The translations under genes were made by a program, and so were the position numbers. From assembly GCF_002091755.1 (NCBI RefSeq), contig NZ_BDAI01000021.1, forward strand, positions 1 to 58,126: 58,126 nucleotides of DNA, given 5' to 3'. The notes under the pieces are model-generated. The model did no database searches, was not told the DNA's origin, and was given only the letters and a program-made list of their open reading frames with translations. Numbering within the stretch: the first letter of the stretch is position 1; the number at the start of each line of letters is the position of its first letter. This stretch comes from Pseudomonas nitroreducens NBRC 12694. Its GTDB lineage: Bacteria; Pseudomonadota; Gammaproteobacteria; Pseudomonadales; Pseudomonadaceae. Below, piece after piece: positions 42,947 to 52,056 of the stretch.

Positions 42947-44139
42947 GCCATTTCGCCAAGGTCACCCGCGTACCGGGCGACCCGATCCTGGGCCTGCTCG
43001 AAGCCTACCGGGCCGACCCCAACCCCGCGCGGCTCGACCTTGGCGTGGGCGTCTACAAGGACGCCCAGGGCCTCACGCCGATTCCCCGCGCGGTGAAGCT
43101 GGCCGAGCAGCGCCTGGTGGATAGCGAGACCACCAAGAGCTACGTCGGCAGCCACGGCGACGCGCTGTTCGCCGCTCGCCTGTGCGAGCAGGTGCTGGGC
43201 GTCACCTCACCGTTGCTCGCCGATTCGCGTGCCGACGCCACGCAGACGCCCGGCGGTACCGGCGCCCTGCGCCTGGCGGCGGAGTTCATAGCGCATTGCC
43301 TGCCGGGGAAAAATATCTGGCTGAGCGACCCGACCTGGCCGATCCACGAGACCCTGTTCGCCGCCGCCGGCGTGCCGATCAAGCACTACCCCTACGTCGG
43401 CGCGGACAACCGTCTCGACGCGGAGGCCATGTTCGCCATGCTGGAGAAAATCCCGCAGGGCGACGTGGTGCTGCTGCACGCCTGCTGCCACAACCCCACC
43501 GGCTTCGACCTGGATCACGCGCAGTGGCAGCGCGTGCTGGAGATCGTCCGTCGCCGCGAGTTGCTGCCGTTGCTGGACTTCGCCTACCAGGGCCTGGGCG
43601 ATGGGCTGGAGGAGGACGCGTATTCCGTGCGCCTGCTGGCCGAGAGCCTGCCGGAAGTGCTGATCACCAGCTCCTGCTCGAAGAACTTCGGCCTCTACCG
43701 CGACCGCGTCGGCGCGCTGATCGTCTGCGCCGAGAACGCCGACAAGCTCACCGACATCCGCAGCCAACTGGCACTGTTCGCCCGCAACCTGTGGTCCACC
43801 CCACCGGCCCACGGCGCCGAAGTGGTCGCCACCATCCTCGGCGACCCGGAACTGAAGAACCTGTGGCTGGCAGAGCTGGACGCCATGCGCGGGCGCATCG
43901 CCGACCTGCGTATCGGCCTGGTGGAAGCCCTGCGCCCCCACGGGCTGGCGGAGCGCTTTGCGCACATCGCCATCCAGCGCGGCATGTTCTCCTATACCGG
44001 CCTGCACGCCGAGCAGGTGCGCATCCTGCGCGAGGAGCACAGCATCTACCTGGTCAGCAGCGGCCGCGCGAACATCGCCGGGCTCGACGGCGAACGCCTC
44101 GACCACCTGGCAGCGGCCATCGCCCGCGTCTGCCGCTGA
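42943..44139 (+). CDS. phhC: Aromatic amino acid aminotransferase PhhC
   Basis: PLP enzyme converting tyrosine to 4-hydroxyphenylpyruvate, the substrate of Hpd. 398 residues, class I aminotransferase close to AspC/TyrB: LDLGVGVYKDAQGLTPIPRAVK, NIWLSDPTWPIHETLF, HACCHNPTGFDL, and PLP-lysine in SSCSKNFGLYRDRVGAL, with Arg near the C-terminus in SSGRANIAGL. The usual AspC start is preserved. Coupled to phhB by ATGA; the operon ends in the terminator at 44159. Confidence 0.95.
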   Translation: MSHFAKVTRVPGDPILGLLEAYRADPNPARLDLGVGVYKDAQGLTPIPRAVKLAEQRLVDSETTKSYVGSHGDALFAARLCEQVLGVTSPLLADSRADATQTPGGTGALRLAAEFIAHCLPGKNIWLSDPTWPIHETLFAAAGVPIKHYPYVGADNRLDAEAMFAMLEKIPQGDVVLLHACCHNPTGFDLDHAQWQRVLEIVRRRELLPLLDFAYQGLGDGLEEDAYSVRLLAESLPEVLITSSCSKNFGLYRDRVGALIVCAENADKLTDIRSQLALFARNLWSTPPAHGAEVVATILGDPELKNLWLAELDAMRGRIADLRIGLVEALRPHGLAERFAHIAIQRGMFSYTGLHAEQVRILREEHSIYLVSSGRANIAGLDGERLDHLAAAIARVCR

Positions 44140-44158
44140 CGTCGTTTTCTTCCCCCTC

Positions 44159-44185
44159 GACCGGCCATTGGGCAGGTCTTTTTTT
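44159..44185 (+). terminator. Terminator of phhABC
   Basis: GACCGGCC-ATTG-GGCAGGTC stem (one mismatch) followed by seven T. Confidence 0.8.
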
Positions 44186-44213
44186 GCCCGGAAATCGGGG
44201 CCCTGCCTTGCCT

Positions 44214-44292
44214 GTAGGAGCGAGCTTGCTCGCGAACGGTATCAACCGGCTGCTCTGGTGCCGGGGTTGTTCGCGAGCACGCTCGCTCCTGC
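44214..44292. repeat. REP pair (GGAGCGAGC type)
   Basis: Left arm GTAGGAGCGAGCTTGCTCGC; right arm GCGAGCACGCTCGCTCCTGC (two changes). It lies between the convergent phhC and zntB-like genes. Confidence 0.87.
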
Positions 44293-44314
44293 AAAGTGCC
44301 CCTGCCGGCGTTGG

Positions 44315-45337
44315 TCAGTAATCGTCGCGCTTGCGAAACGCCCAGCGCCCGGCCAGGCCGGTGAAGCTGGCTACCAGCACGACCAGAATCCAGAACCCCT
44401 CCGGGTCGCTGGAGAAGGGAATGCCGCCGACGTTCATGCCGAAGAAGCCGGCGATGATGTTGATCGGCAGCGCCAGCACCGTGACCACGGTGAGGGTGAA
44501 CAGCGTGCGGTTGCTCTGCTCGTTGATCTTCGCGGCGATCTCTTCCTGCAGCAGCTTGATGCGTTCGCCCAGGGCGGTGAGGTCGTTGATCACCAGGGAG
44601 AACTCCTCGGTGGCCTCGCGCAGCACGCGCACGTCGTCTTCCTTCAGCCACAGCGGCGGGCGGTTGAGCAGGCGCATCAGCGAGCCCGGCTCCAGCGCCA
44701 GCAGGCGTTGCAGGCGCACCAGCACCCGGCGCATGCCGCCCAGGTCGGCGCGGCTGGCGGAGAGGCGCGAGGACAGCAACTGGTCCTCGATGCGGTCGAC
44801 GCTGATGCTGGTTTCGCGGACGATGCGGGTGAGGATTTCGCCCTGGTCGCGCAGCAGGTGGACCAGCAGCTCCAGCGGCGAGTTGAAGCTTTCGCCGTGC
44901 TTCACCGAGGAGCGCAGCGTATCCACCGAACGTAGCGGCTGCGCACGGGCAGTCACCAGCAGGCGGCCACGGGCGCAGACCCACAGCGTGGCGACGTCCG
45001 AGGACATGCGGCTGCTGAAGTCGAACACCACGTCGTTGACCACCGCCAGCAACGCGCCGTCCACATGCTCGATGCGGGTGGAGCGCGAACCTTCGCGCAG
45101 GGTCTCGAAGAAGTAGTCGGGCAGTTCCAGGTGCGACTTCATCCAGCGCTCGCAGGCCGCGTGCGCCAGGTTCAGGTGCAGCCAGAGGAACTCATCCGTC
45201 GCCCGCGGCTCCTGCAGGCGCTGCAGCGCGGTAGGCGAGTCGATTTCCAGGCCGGGCTGGCCGGGACGAAAGCTGAAGCCATAGAGCAGGCCGAACAGGT
45301 CGGAATCCTGATGGCTCTGAACGATGCTGTGGTTCAT
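44315..45337 (-). CDS. zntB: ZntB/CorA-family divalent cation transporter
   Basis: 340 residues. Long soluble N-terminal domain (DEFLWLHLNLAHAACERWM, DDVRVLREATEEFSLVINDLTALGERIKLLQEEIAAKINEQSNRTLFTLT) and two C-terminal membrane helices flanking the pore motif GMN (FFGMNVGGIPF). In this subfamily (ZntB) the ion is zinc. The acidic start LFGLLYGFSFRPG and the Arg-rich tail AFRKRDDY fit. ATG at 45337 with GGAGAGA; the upstream frame crosses a REP hairpin. It is downstream of the phosphonate operon but separated by that hairpin. Confidence 0.85.
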   Translation of the reverse strand: MNHSIVQSHQDSDLFGLLYGFSFRPGQPGLEIDSPTALQRLQEPRATDEFLWLHLNLAHAACERWMKSHLELPDYFFETLREGSRSTRIEHVDGALLAVVNDVVFDFSSRMSSDVATLWVCARGRLLVTARAQPLRSVDTLRSSVKHGESFNSPLELLVHLLRDQGEILTRIVRETSISVDRIEDQLLSSRLSASRADLGGMRRVLVRLQRLLALEPGSLMRLLNRPPLWLKEDDVRVLREATEEFSLVINDLTALGERIKLLQEEIAAKINEQSNRTLFTLTVVTVLALPINIIAGFFGMNVGGIPFSSDPEGFWILVVLVASFTGLAGRWAFRKRDDY

Positions 45338-45358
45338 GTCTCTCCGCGCGCGCAGCCT

Positions 45359-45384
45359 GTAGGAGCGAGCTTGCTCGCTCCTAC
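45359..45384. repeat. Collapsed REP hairpin
   Basis: GTAGGAGCGAGC-TT-GCTCGCTCCTAC: the outer parts of both REP arms joined directly, with the ~50-bp middle lost. It makes a 12-bp stem and lies just before the zntB start, after the FAD-oxidoreductase gene. Confidence 0.8.
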
Positions 45385-45449
45385 AAAAAAGCGAATCCGT
45401 GTGTGCCGGTAGTACCAGAACCCAGTGAACGGCAGATGACAGCTGCGTG

Positions 45450-46580
45450 TCAGCCAAACAATCCGGCCACGGTGCGCTCGCCCAGCGCCGGGCCGATGCT
45501 CATGCCGACGCCGGTGTGCATCAGCACGGCGGTGATGCCGTCGGCGGCCTGCAGCACGGAGAACGGCCCCGGCCCGCGCGAGCCGTAGACGCCCTGCCAG
45601 CGCTCGACCACCTCCACATGCATGCCCAGGGTGTCCTCGGCCAGCTCCAGCATGAGTCTGTCCACGGCCTCGGCATTGAACGGCGCGGCGTCGCTGCCGT
45701 AATGGTGGGAGTCGCCGATGATCAGCTCGCCATGAGGCGTCGGGCTGACCAGCAGGTGGATGCCCTGCTCTTCCAGTTCCGGCGTCTCGCGGCGAATCTG
45801 CTCGCGTACCGCGTCGGCCTCGGGCAGGTCGGAGAAGGCACCGTAATGCACGCAACTCAGGCCGGTGAGGATCGAATGAGCGAGGCCGAAATCGACCTGC
45901 GGGCGGGCGCGCAGCATCTGCAGGCGGCACACCTGCGGCTCCAGCGGCGCGATGACCTCGGCCAGCAGTGTCTGGTAGTCGTGGCCGGAGCAGACGATCA
46001 CCTGCCCGGCGGCGAAGCTGCCCGCCGTGGTGCGCAGCACGCCGCTGTCGACGTCACGCACGAGGGTGGAGAAATGGAACTGCACGCCGTGCTCGCGGCG
46101 CAGGTAATCGATCAGGCTCGGCAGCGCTTCGCGGGAGTACAACTGCTGGTCGTCGAAGCCGAGCAGCGCGGCGCGGTGATGGCGGAAGTGCCCCTGGTAG
46201 AGGTCGTTCAGCTCGCTGCCGCGCAGCAGGCCCACGCGGTAGTCCAGCGCCTTCGCGCGGCCGGCGCAGAAGGCTTCCAGCAGATGCTCCTCGGCCTCGG
46301 TGCGAGCGAACAGCAACGAACCGTTGCGCCGCAGGGAGAACCCGGCGCCTTCCGCCCATTGCGCCCAGATCGGCCGGCTGGCCCGTGCCAGGTCGGACAT
46401 CACGCCCGGCGGCTGGCCGGTGACCAGCGCCTGGCCGAAGTTGCGTATCGAGGCGCCCAGGGGTGTGGCGGTGCGTTCGAAGACACGCACGGAAAGCCCG
46501 CGGCGGGCGGCGGCGTAGGCGTGGGAAAGGCCGAGGATACCGGCGCCAACGATGGCGACGTCGCAGTGGGTGTGGCTCAT
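45450..46580 (-). CDS. FAD-dependent oxidoreductase of phosphonate clusters (TIGR03364 type)
   Basis: 376 residues, DAO (glycine/D-amino-acid oxidase) fold. FAD dinucleotide motif VAIVGAGILGLSHAYAAARRG at residues 8-28; substrate/FAD end MHTGVGMSIGPALGERTVAGLFG; QVIVCSGHDYQTLL in the middle. It follows an aminoethylphosphonate ABC operon on the same strand, the usual home of this family. Relatives oxidise N-methyl-AEP or AEP-like amines to phosphonoacetaldehyde (PbfD, from memory). phnW and phnX are not in the window. The hairpin-rich 90-bp gap before it is not a strong terminator. Confidence 0.8.
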   Translation of the reverse strand: MSHTHCDVAIVGAGILGLSHAYAAARRGLSVRVFERTATPLGASIRNFGQALVTGQPPGVMSDLARASRPIWAQWAEGAGFSLRRNGSLLFARTEAEEHLLEAFCAGRAKALDYRVGLLRGSELNDLYQGHFRHHRAALLGFDDQQLYSREALPSLIDYLRREHGVQFHFSTLVRDVDSGVLRTTAGSFAAGQVIVCSGHDYQTLLAEVIAPLEPQVCRLQMLRARPQVDFGLAHSILTGLSCVHYGAFSDLPEADAVREQIRRETPELEEQGIHLLVSPTPHGELIIGDSHHYGSDAAPFNAEAVDRLMLELAEDTLGMHVEVVERWQGVYGSRGPGPFSVLQAADGITAVLMHTGVGMSIGPALGERTVAGLFG

Positions 46581-46619
46581 GGGGGTATTTCCTGCGTGGC
46601 GAAGAGCCCCTCTCCCCCG

Positions 46620-46641
46620 CCCTCTCCCTGAAGGGAGAGGG
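46620..46641. repeat. CCCTCTCCC-type inverted repeat
   Basis: CCCTCTCCC-TGAA-GGGAGAGGG, a perfect 9-bp stem, flanked by further CCCTCTCCC/GGGGAGAGGG half copies. Located between the binding-protein and oxidoreductase genes. It could act as a partial terminator; the same element type recurs in degenerate form around 9735-9890. Confidence 0.65.
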
Positions 46642-46671
46642 TTGGGGAGAGGGAGCCATTGGTGTCAAACC

Positions 46672-47697
46672 TTACTTCTGCGCAACCTTCTCCGACTTGC
46701 CGTCATAGCGCTTGCGCCACTCGGCGAGGATCTCGTCGCGGTTCTTCGAAGCCCAGGCGAAGTCGTTCTTGATCAGGCGCTGCTCGTAGTCGGCCGGCAG
46801 TTCGGTCTGCGGCTTGGCGATGCCCGGTTGGGCCAGCACGGCGAAGTTTTCCTTGTACAGCTCCATGGCTTTCGGGCTGGCGGAGAAGTCGGCGAGTTTC
46901 TTCGCGGCGGCTTCATGCTGGGTGCCCTTGACGATACCGGTGGCTTCGATTTCCCAGCCCAGGCCTTCCTTCGGCAGGACGATGTCCAGCGGCGCACCCT
47001 GGCGCTTGAGCTGCACGGCCGGGTACTCGAAGGAGATGCCGATCGGGAACTCGCCGGCGGCGGCCAGCTTGCACGGCTTGGAGCCGGAGTGGACGTACTG
47101 GCCGATGTTCTCGTGCAGGGCGTCCATGTAGGCCCAGCCCTGCTTCTCGCCGAAGGTCTGCAGCCAGGCGGAAACGTCGAGGAAGCCGGTGCCGGAGGAT
47201 GCCGGGTTCGGCATGACGATCTTGCCCTTGTATTCCGGCTTGGTCAGGTCCTGCCAGCTCACCGGTTTCTCCAGGCCCAGTTTCTCGGCCTCGACGGTGT
47301 TGAAGCAGATGGTGGCGGCCCAGACATCCATGCCGACCCACGCCGGCGGGTTGGCCGGGTCGCGGTAGTTCTTGCCGATGGCGTCCAGGTGCTTGGGCGC
47401 GTACTTCTCCAGCATGCCCTGCGCATCGAGGATGGCCAGGCTGGAAGCGGCCAGGCCCCAGACGGCGTCGGCCTGCGGACGGTCCTTCTCGGCCAGCAGC
47501 TTGGCGGTGACGATGCCGGTGGAATCACGTACCCACTTGATCTTGATGTCCGGGTTCTCGGCTTCGAAGGCCTGCTTGTAGGCGGTCAGCTGTTCCGGTT
47601 CCAGGGCGGTGTAGACGGTCAGTTCGGTGTCGGCGGCGTGGACCTGTGCGGCGAAAGCGGCAACCACGGCGGCGGCGAGGGCGAGACGTTTGAACAT
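46672..47697 (-). CDS. phnS: 2-aminoethylphosphonate ABC transporter substrate-binding protein
   Basis: 341 residues; signal peptide MFKRLALAAAVVAAFAAQVHA. Mature start DTELTVYTALEPEQLTAYKQAFEAENPDIKIKWVRDSTGIVTAKLLAE is characteristic of the iron/AEP-binding group of extracellular solute-binding proteins, with NPASSGTGFLDVSAWLQTFGEKQGWAYMDALHENIGQYVHSGSKPCK. The AEP assignment rests on family resemblance and on the neighbouring TIGR03364-type oxidase; Fe(III) binders share the fold. GGAG before ATG. Confidence 0.8.
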   Translation of the reverse strand: MFKRLALAAAVVAAFAAQVHAADTELTVYTALEPEQLTAYKQAFEAENPDIKIKWVRDSTGIVTAKLLAEKDRPQADAVWGLAASSLAILDAQGMLEKYAPKHLDAIGKNYRDPANPPAWVGMDVWAATICFNTVEAEKLGLEKPVSWQDLTKPEYKGKIVMPNPASSGTGFLDVSAWLQTFGEKQGWAYMDALHENIGQYVHSGSKPCKLAAAGEFPIGISFEYPAVQLKRQGAPLDIVLPKEGLGWEIEATGIVKGTQHEAAAKKLADFSASPKAMELYKENFAVLAQPGIAKPQTELPADYEQRLIKNDFAWASKNRDEILAEWRKRYDGKSEKVAQK

Positions 47698-47792
47698 GTG
47701 GAGCTCCTTGGCAGTGTTTTTTCCCCGCGCGGAGGCGGGTTTTGTCAGGGGTTGAGCCCTCGCCGAAACGGGGGCGACAGCGTCCAGCGGTG

Positions 47793-49499
47793 TTACGGGT
47801 TTCTCCAGGCCTGGGAGCGGCGCAGCAGGCCGTGCGAGGCGCCGGCCAGCAGCAGCGACACAGCCGCGGAGGTGAGCAGGATCAGGGTGGACATGGCGGC
47901 GGCGCCGCCGACGTTGCCGGAGTCGTCCATGTTCAGCACGGCGACGGCGGCGAGGATGGTGTCCGGGTTGTAGAGGAAGATCGCCGCCGAGACCGTGGTC
48001 ATCGCCGAGACGAAGAGGTAGCGGGTGATGTCCAGCAGCGCCGGCAGGCAGATCGGCACGGTGACGCGCAGGTAGTGGCGCCACAGCGGCATCTTCAGCG
48101 ACAGCGCGGCCGCCTCGAACTCGCCGTCGAGCTGGCGCAGCGCGGCGGTGGCGGTCATCTGCGCGGTGGTCAGGTAGTGGGCGATGGTGCACACCACCAG
48201 CAGCGCCATGCTGCCGTAGAACACATGCAGCGGGTTGCCCGGCAGGTTGAAGAAGAACACGTAGCCCAGGCCCAGCACGAGGCCCGGCACGGCCATCGGC
48301 ACGAAGCAGAGCATGCGCAGCAGCTGGCTCAGCCAGCGCTGCTCGCGGGTCTTCTCGATCAGGTAGGCGCCGGTGAAGATCAGCGCGCTGCCGATGATCG
48401 CGGTGCACACGGCCATGGTCAGGCTGTTGCGATAGGCCAGCCAGCCGCCGCCGGCAGTGGTGTTGAAGTCGTAGTGGTTCAGCGACAGCGAGAGGTTATA
48501 GGGCCAGAACTTCACCAGCGAGGAGTACACGGCCATGCCCAGCACGCCCAGCAATACCATGCTGATCAGCACGACGATGGCGAGGAAGGCGGCATCGCGG
48601 CGACGCGAGGGTTTCGGGTGATAGACCTGCGCGCGGCCGCTCATGGCGTCGCCCTGGCGACGGCGCAGCCAGGTATCCACCGCAAAGCTGAGCAGCGCCG
48701 GCAGCAGGAGGATCATGCCGATCTGCGCACCACGGCCGAACTGCTGCTGGCCGACCACTGCCTTGTAGGCTTCCAGCGCCAGCACCTGATAATCGCCGCC
48801 CACCACGACCGGCACGCCGAAGTCGGTGATGGTCAGGGTGAACACCAGGCAGAAGGCGGCGAACACGCCCTGCCGCGAAGCCGGCCAGGTGATGCTGCGG
48901 AAGGCCTTCCACGGACCGGCGCCCATGCTGGAGGCGGCATCGAACAGGCGCGCGTCGGCCAACGACAGCGCGGACAACAGGATCATCAACGCATGGGGGA
49001 AGGTGTAGATCGCCTCGCCGAGGACGATGCCCCAGAAGCCGTAGATGTTGTCCGACAGCAGGTGGCGCAGCAGGCCCTGGTTGCCGAACAGGTAGATCAG
49101 CGCGATACCCGGCAGCATCGAAGGCGCCAGCAGCGGCAGCAGGGAAATCCCGCGCCACAGGCCCTTGGCCGGGATCAGCGTGCGTTGCAGTGCATAGGCG
49201 AACAGGTAGGCCGCCGGCACGACGATGCACGCCACGCTCACCGAGACCTTCAGGCTGTTGCCCAGCAGCCAGTGGAAGTTGTCGCTGCGCAGCAGCTCGC
49301 CCATGGCCGCCAGGCCGCCGCCCTGCCCCGCCTCGCCGCTGAAGCCGCGCCAGAAGATGGCCAGCAGCGGCATCAGCACCGCCAGGATGAGCAGGACCAG
49401 CAGCAGGACCTTGCCGCCCCGGACGAACAGGCGATCACCCAGATCGCCACGAACCTTGCCGACGGACAGCGTCGGGCTGTGCTTCACCACGGCTTCCAT
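47793..49499 (-). CDS. 2-aminoethylphosphonate ABC transporter fused permease
   Basis: 568 residues, about twelve transmembrane helices: two BPD_transp_1 units in one chain (coupling loops DAASSMGAGPWKAFRSITWPASRQGV and AAALSLKMPLWRHYLRVTVPICLPALL), so it covers both PhnU- and PhnV-type permeases. Signature GNSLKVSVSVACIVVPAAYLFAYALQRT in the first half. Start at 49499 (MEAVV), one base after the ATPase stop. Confidence 0.85.
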   Translation of the reverse strand: MEAVVKHSPTLSVGKVRGDLGDRLFVRGGKVLLLVLLILAVLMPLLAIFWRGFSGEAGQGGGLAAMGELLRSDNFHWLLGNSLKVSVSVACIVVPAAYLFAYALQRTLIPAKGLWRGISLLPLLAPSMLPGIALIYLFGNQGLLRHLLSDNIYGFWGIVLGEAIYTFPHALMILLSALSLADARLFDAASSMGAGPWKAFRSITWPASRQGVFAAFCLVFTLTITDFGVPVVVGGDYQVLALEAYKAVVGQQQFGRGAQIGMILLLPALLSFAVDTWLRRRQGDAMSGRAQVYHPKPSRRRDAAFLAIVVLISMVLLGVLGMAVYSSLVKFWPYNLSLSLNHYDFNTTAGGGWLAYRNSLTMAVCTAIIGSALIFTGAYLIEKTREQRWLSQLLRMLCFVPMAVPGLVLGLGYVFFFNLPGNPLHVFYGSMALLVVCTIAHYLTTAQMTATAALRQLDGEFEAAALSLKMPLWRHYLRVTVPICLPALLDITRYLFVSAMTTVSAAIFLYNPDTILAAVAVLNMDDSGNVGGAAAMSTLILLTSAAVSLLLAGASHGLLRRSQAWRNP

Positions 49500-49500
49500 T

Positions 49501-50556
49501 TCAGGCGAACACCTGCAGGCTGCGCGGCGGCAGTGACACCCAGATATCCGGAGTGCCCAGGCGCGGCATGTCCTCCGGCGCCAGCTCGGCGAGCAGCGCA
49601 TGGCCCGGCAGTTGCTCCAGCTCGAAGCTCATGCGGCAGCGGTTGCCGAGGAAGGTGATCTCGCGGATCTGCGCGCGGAACAGGTTTTCCTGGTGCACCG
49701 CCGGGTTCACGCTGATCGCTTCCGGGCGGCAGAACAGCCGGCCCGAGGCGCTTTGCGCCTGGCTGTGCAGGCGCAGGTTGAGGCTGCCGACGCGAGCATG
49801 ACCATCACTGCCGCGCTCGAAGGGCAGCCAGTTGCCCTGGCCGACGAACTCGGCGACGAAGGGCGTGCTCGGCGTGCTGTAGATTTCCTGGGCGGTGCCG
49901 TACTGCTCGATGCGCCCGTGGTTCATCACCGCGATGCGGTCGGCCATCAGCATGGCTTCGTCCTGGTTGTGGGTAACCATCACGGTGGTGATGCCCAGGC
50001 TCTTCTGCAGCTGGCGCAGCTCGCCGCACAGGTGTTCGCGGACACGGGCGTCGAGCGCCGACATCGGCTCGTCGAGCAGCAGCAGCGACGGACTCGGCGC
50101 CAGCGCGCGGGCCATGGCGACGCGTTGCTGCTGGCCGCCGGAGAGCTGGCCGGGGTACTTCTTCTCGCTGCCGGTCAGGCCGACCAGTTCGAGCATCTCG
50201 GCGACGCGGCGGCGGGCTTCTTCCTTGGATGCATTGGTCAGGCCATAGGCAATGTTCTGTTCCACCGTGAGGTTGGGGAACAGCGCATAGGACTGGAACA
50301 GGATGCCGTAGTCCCGCGCCTGCGGCGGCAGGTTCGACACGTCGCGCTCGCCCAGGTGCAGGCTGCCATCATCCTGTTGCTCCAGGCCGGCGATGCAGCG
50401 CAGCAGCGTGGTCTTGCCGCAACCGGAGGGACCGAGCAGGCAGACCAGCTCACCGGCCTTGACGTCCAGCGACACGCCGTCGAGAGCGACGAACTGGCCG
50501 AAACGCTTGCGGATGCGGCGCACGCTGAGCGGTGTGCCGGCGATGGTGGGATGCAT
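49501..50556 (-). CDS. phnT: 2-aminoethylphosphonate ABC transporter ATPase
   Basis: 351 residues. Walker A GPSGCGKTT, Q-loop LFQSYALFPNLTV, signature QLSGGQQQR, Walker B LLLLDEPMSALD, switch His VTHNQDEA, then a C-terminal TOBE-type regulatory domain (RLFCRPEAISVNP...). CUT1/spermidine-type architecture, as expected for the AEP group. First gene of the ATPase-permease-binding protein-oxidoreductase operon. Start has GAGGT upstream. Confidence 0.85.
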   Translation of the reverse strand: MHPTIAGTPLSVRRIRKRFGQFVALDGVSLDVKAGELVCLLGPSGCGKTTLLRCIAGLEQQDDGSLHLGERDVSNLPPQARDYGILFQSYALFPNLTVEQNIAYGLTNASKEEARRRVAEMLELVGLTGSEKKYPGQLSGGQQQRVAMARALAPSPSLLLLDEPMSALDARVREHLCGELRQLQKSLGITTVMVTHNQDEAMLMADRIAVMNHGRIEQYGTAQEIYSTPSTPFVAEFVGQGNWLPFERGSDGHARVGSLNLRLHSQAQSASGRLFCRPEAISVNPAVHQENLFRAQIREITFLGNRCRMSFELEQLPGHALLAELAPEDMPRLGTPDIWVSLPPRSLQVFA

Positions 50557-50871
50557 GGCGGTACCTCGTTTTCTTGTGGTCCACGCTGCGGGTGCCGCGG
50601 CGTGAAGGAACGAGGTCCATGCTAGGGACGGATTGCGACGGCACTATTTCCAAAGGGCCAAGTGCGCCGATAGATCCATAGGCAGATTTTGGTATAGGGG
50701 CGAAAAAATTTTGGAAGTGGCGGCGTTGAGCGGCTCGTCCTTCGTCCTGCAGGAGCAGACATGACCCCCCCCGGCGTCGCCGCCGGGGGTTCTCCTGGGC
50801 CTCGTACCGCTTGCGTGGAGCGGTCGCTGCCGATCAGCCAGCGGCGCAGGCCGCTGGCCGTCTTGCCTGGA
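50557..50871. other. Intergenic region with phosphonate-operon promoter and thiolase hairpin
   Basis: 315 bp without a gene. Near 50640-50720 the AT content rises (GGTATAGGGGCGAAAAAATT), the likely promoter for the phnT-led operon on the minus strand. A hairpin CCCCCGGCG-TCGC-CGCCGGGGG at 50768-50789 lies after the thiolase stop; it has no T-tract. Confidence 0.5.
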
Positions 50872-52056
50872 TCAGCGTACCGCCTCGAACAGGCCGGTGG
50901 CGCCCATGCCGCCGCCCACGCACATGGTGACGATGCCGTAGCGCAGGTTGCGCCGCTGCAGTTCGCGCACCAGGTGGCCGACCTGGCGGGAGCCGGTCAT
51001 GCCGAACGGGTGACCGATGGAGATGGAGCCGCCGTTGACGTTGTACTTCTCGTTGTCGATGCCCAGGCGATCGCGGGCATACAGGCACTGGGAAGCGAAG
51101 GCTTCGTTAAGCTCCCAGAGGTCGATGTCGGCGACCTGCAGGCCCTTGGCCTTGAGCAGTTTCGGTACCGAGAACACCGGGCCGATGCCCATCTCGTCCG
51201 GCTCGCAGCCGGCGACGGTGAAGCCACGGAAGAAGGCCTTGGGCTTGAGGCCCAGTTCCAGCGCCTTTTCCAGGGTCATGATCAGAGTCATCGAGGCGCC
51301 GTCGGAGAGTTGCGAGGCGTTGCCGGCGGTGACCGAGCCATCCTCGGCAAACACGGGCTTGAGGGAGTTCAGGCCCTCGAGGGTGGTTTCCGGGCGGTTG
51401 CAGTCGTCGCGATCCACCACGGCGTCGAGCACCTTCTTCTCGCCGGTGGCCTTGTCTTCCACCAGGTACTTCACGCTCATGGGCACGATTTCGTCATCGA
51501 ACAGGCCTTCGGCCTGGGCCCGTGCGGTGCGCTGCTGGCTCTGCAGCGAGTACAGGTCCTGCGCTTCGCGGGTGACGTTGTAGCGGCGGGCGACGATCTC
51601 GGCGGTCTGGCCCATGGGGTAGTAGATGCCGGGGAAGTCCGACTCCAGGCGCGGGTTGACGAAGTTGTCACGGTTCATCTTGCCCGCGGTCAGGCTGATG
51701 GACTCGACGCCGCCGGCCACCAGGATGTCGCTGCAGCCGGAGGCCACCTGGTTGGCGGCAATGGCGATGGCCTGCAGGCCCGAGGAGCAGTAGCGGTTGA
51801 GGGTCATGCCGGCGACGTGGGTGCCCAGGCGCGACAGTACCGCGGCATTGCGGCCGATGTTGTGGCCCTGGGCGCCTTCGTTGGAGCCGGCACCGACCAC
51901 GCAGTCGTCCACCAGCAGCGGATCGAGGTTGTTGCGCGCCAGCAGCGCGTCGATGCAATGGGCGACCATGTCGTCCGGACGGGTCATGTTGAATTTGCCA
52001 CGGAAGGACTTGGCCAGGCCGGTACGGACGCTGTCGACGATCACCACTTCGCGCAT
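50872..52056 (-). CDS. Acetyl-CoA C-acyltransferase (thiolase)
   Basis: 394 residues, thiolase family. Nucleophilic Cys in MTLNRYCSSGLQAIAIAANQV, second active-site His in GGSISIGHPFGMTGSRQVGHL and the C-terminal Cys in VTMCVGGGMGATGLFEAVR. Either degradative 3-ketoacyl-CoA thiolase or acetoacetyl-CoA thiolase; the GHPFGMTG (rather than GHPxGxSG) variant and lack of fadB neighbours leave this open. Single gene; no partner enzyme seen nearby. Confidence 0.88.
   Translation of the reverse strand: MREVVIVDSVRTGLAKSFRGKFNMTRPDDMVAHCIDALLARNNLDPLLVDDCVVGAGSNEGAQGHNIGRNAAVLSRLGTHVAGMTLNRYCSSGLQAIAIAANQVASGCSDILVAGGVESISLTAGKMNRDNFVNPRLESDFPGIYYPMGQTAEIVARRYNVTREAQDLYSLQSQQRTARAQAEGLFDDEIVPMSVKYLVEDKATGEKKVLDAVVDRDDCNRPETTLEGLNSLKPVFAEDGSVTAGNASQLSDGASMTLIMTLEKALELGLKPKAFFRGFTVAGCEPDEMGIGPVFSVPKLLKAKGLQVADIDLWELNEAFASQCLYARDRLGIDNEKYNVNGGSISIGHPFGMTGSRQVGHLVRELQRRNLRYGIVTMCVGGGMGATGLFEAVR

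Noticed and set aside
47742..49658. 638-codon open frame on the plus strand
   Set aside because: Antisense to the fused permease; Gln/Arg/His-rich without motifs.
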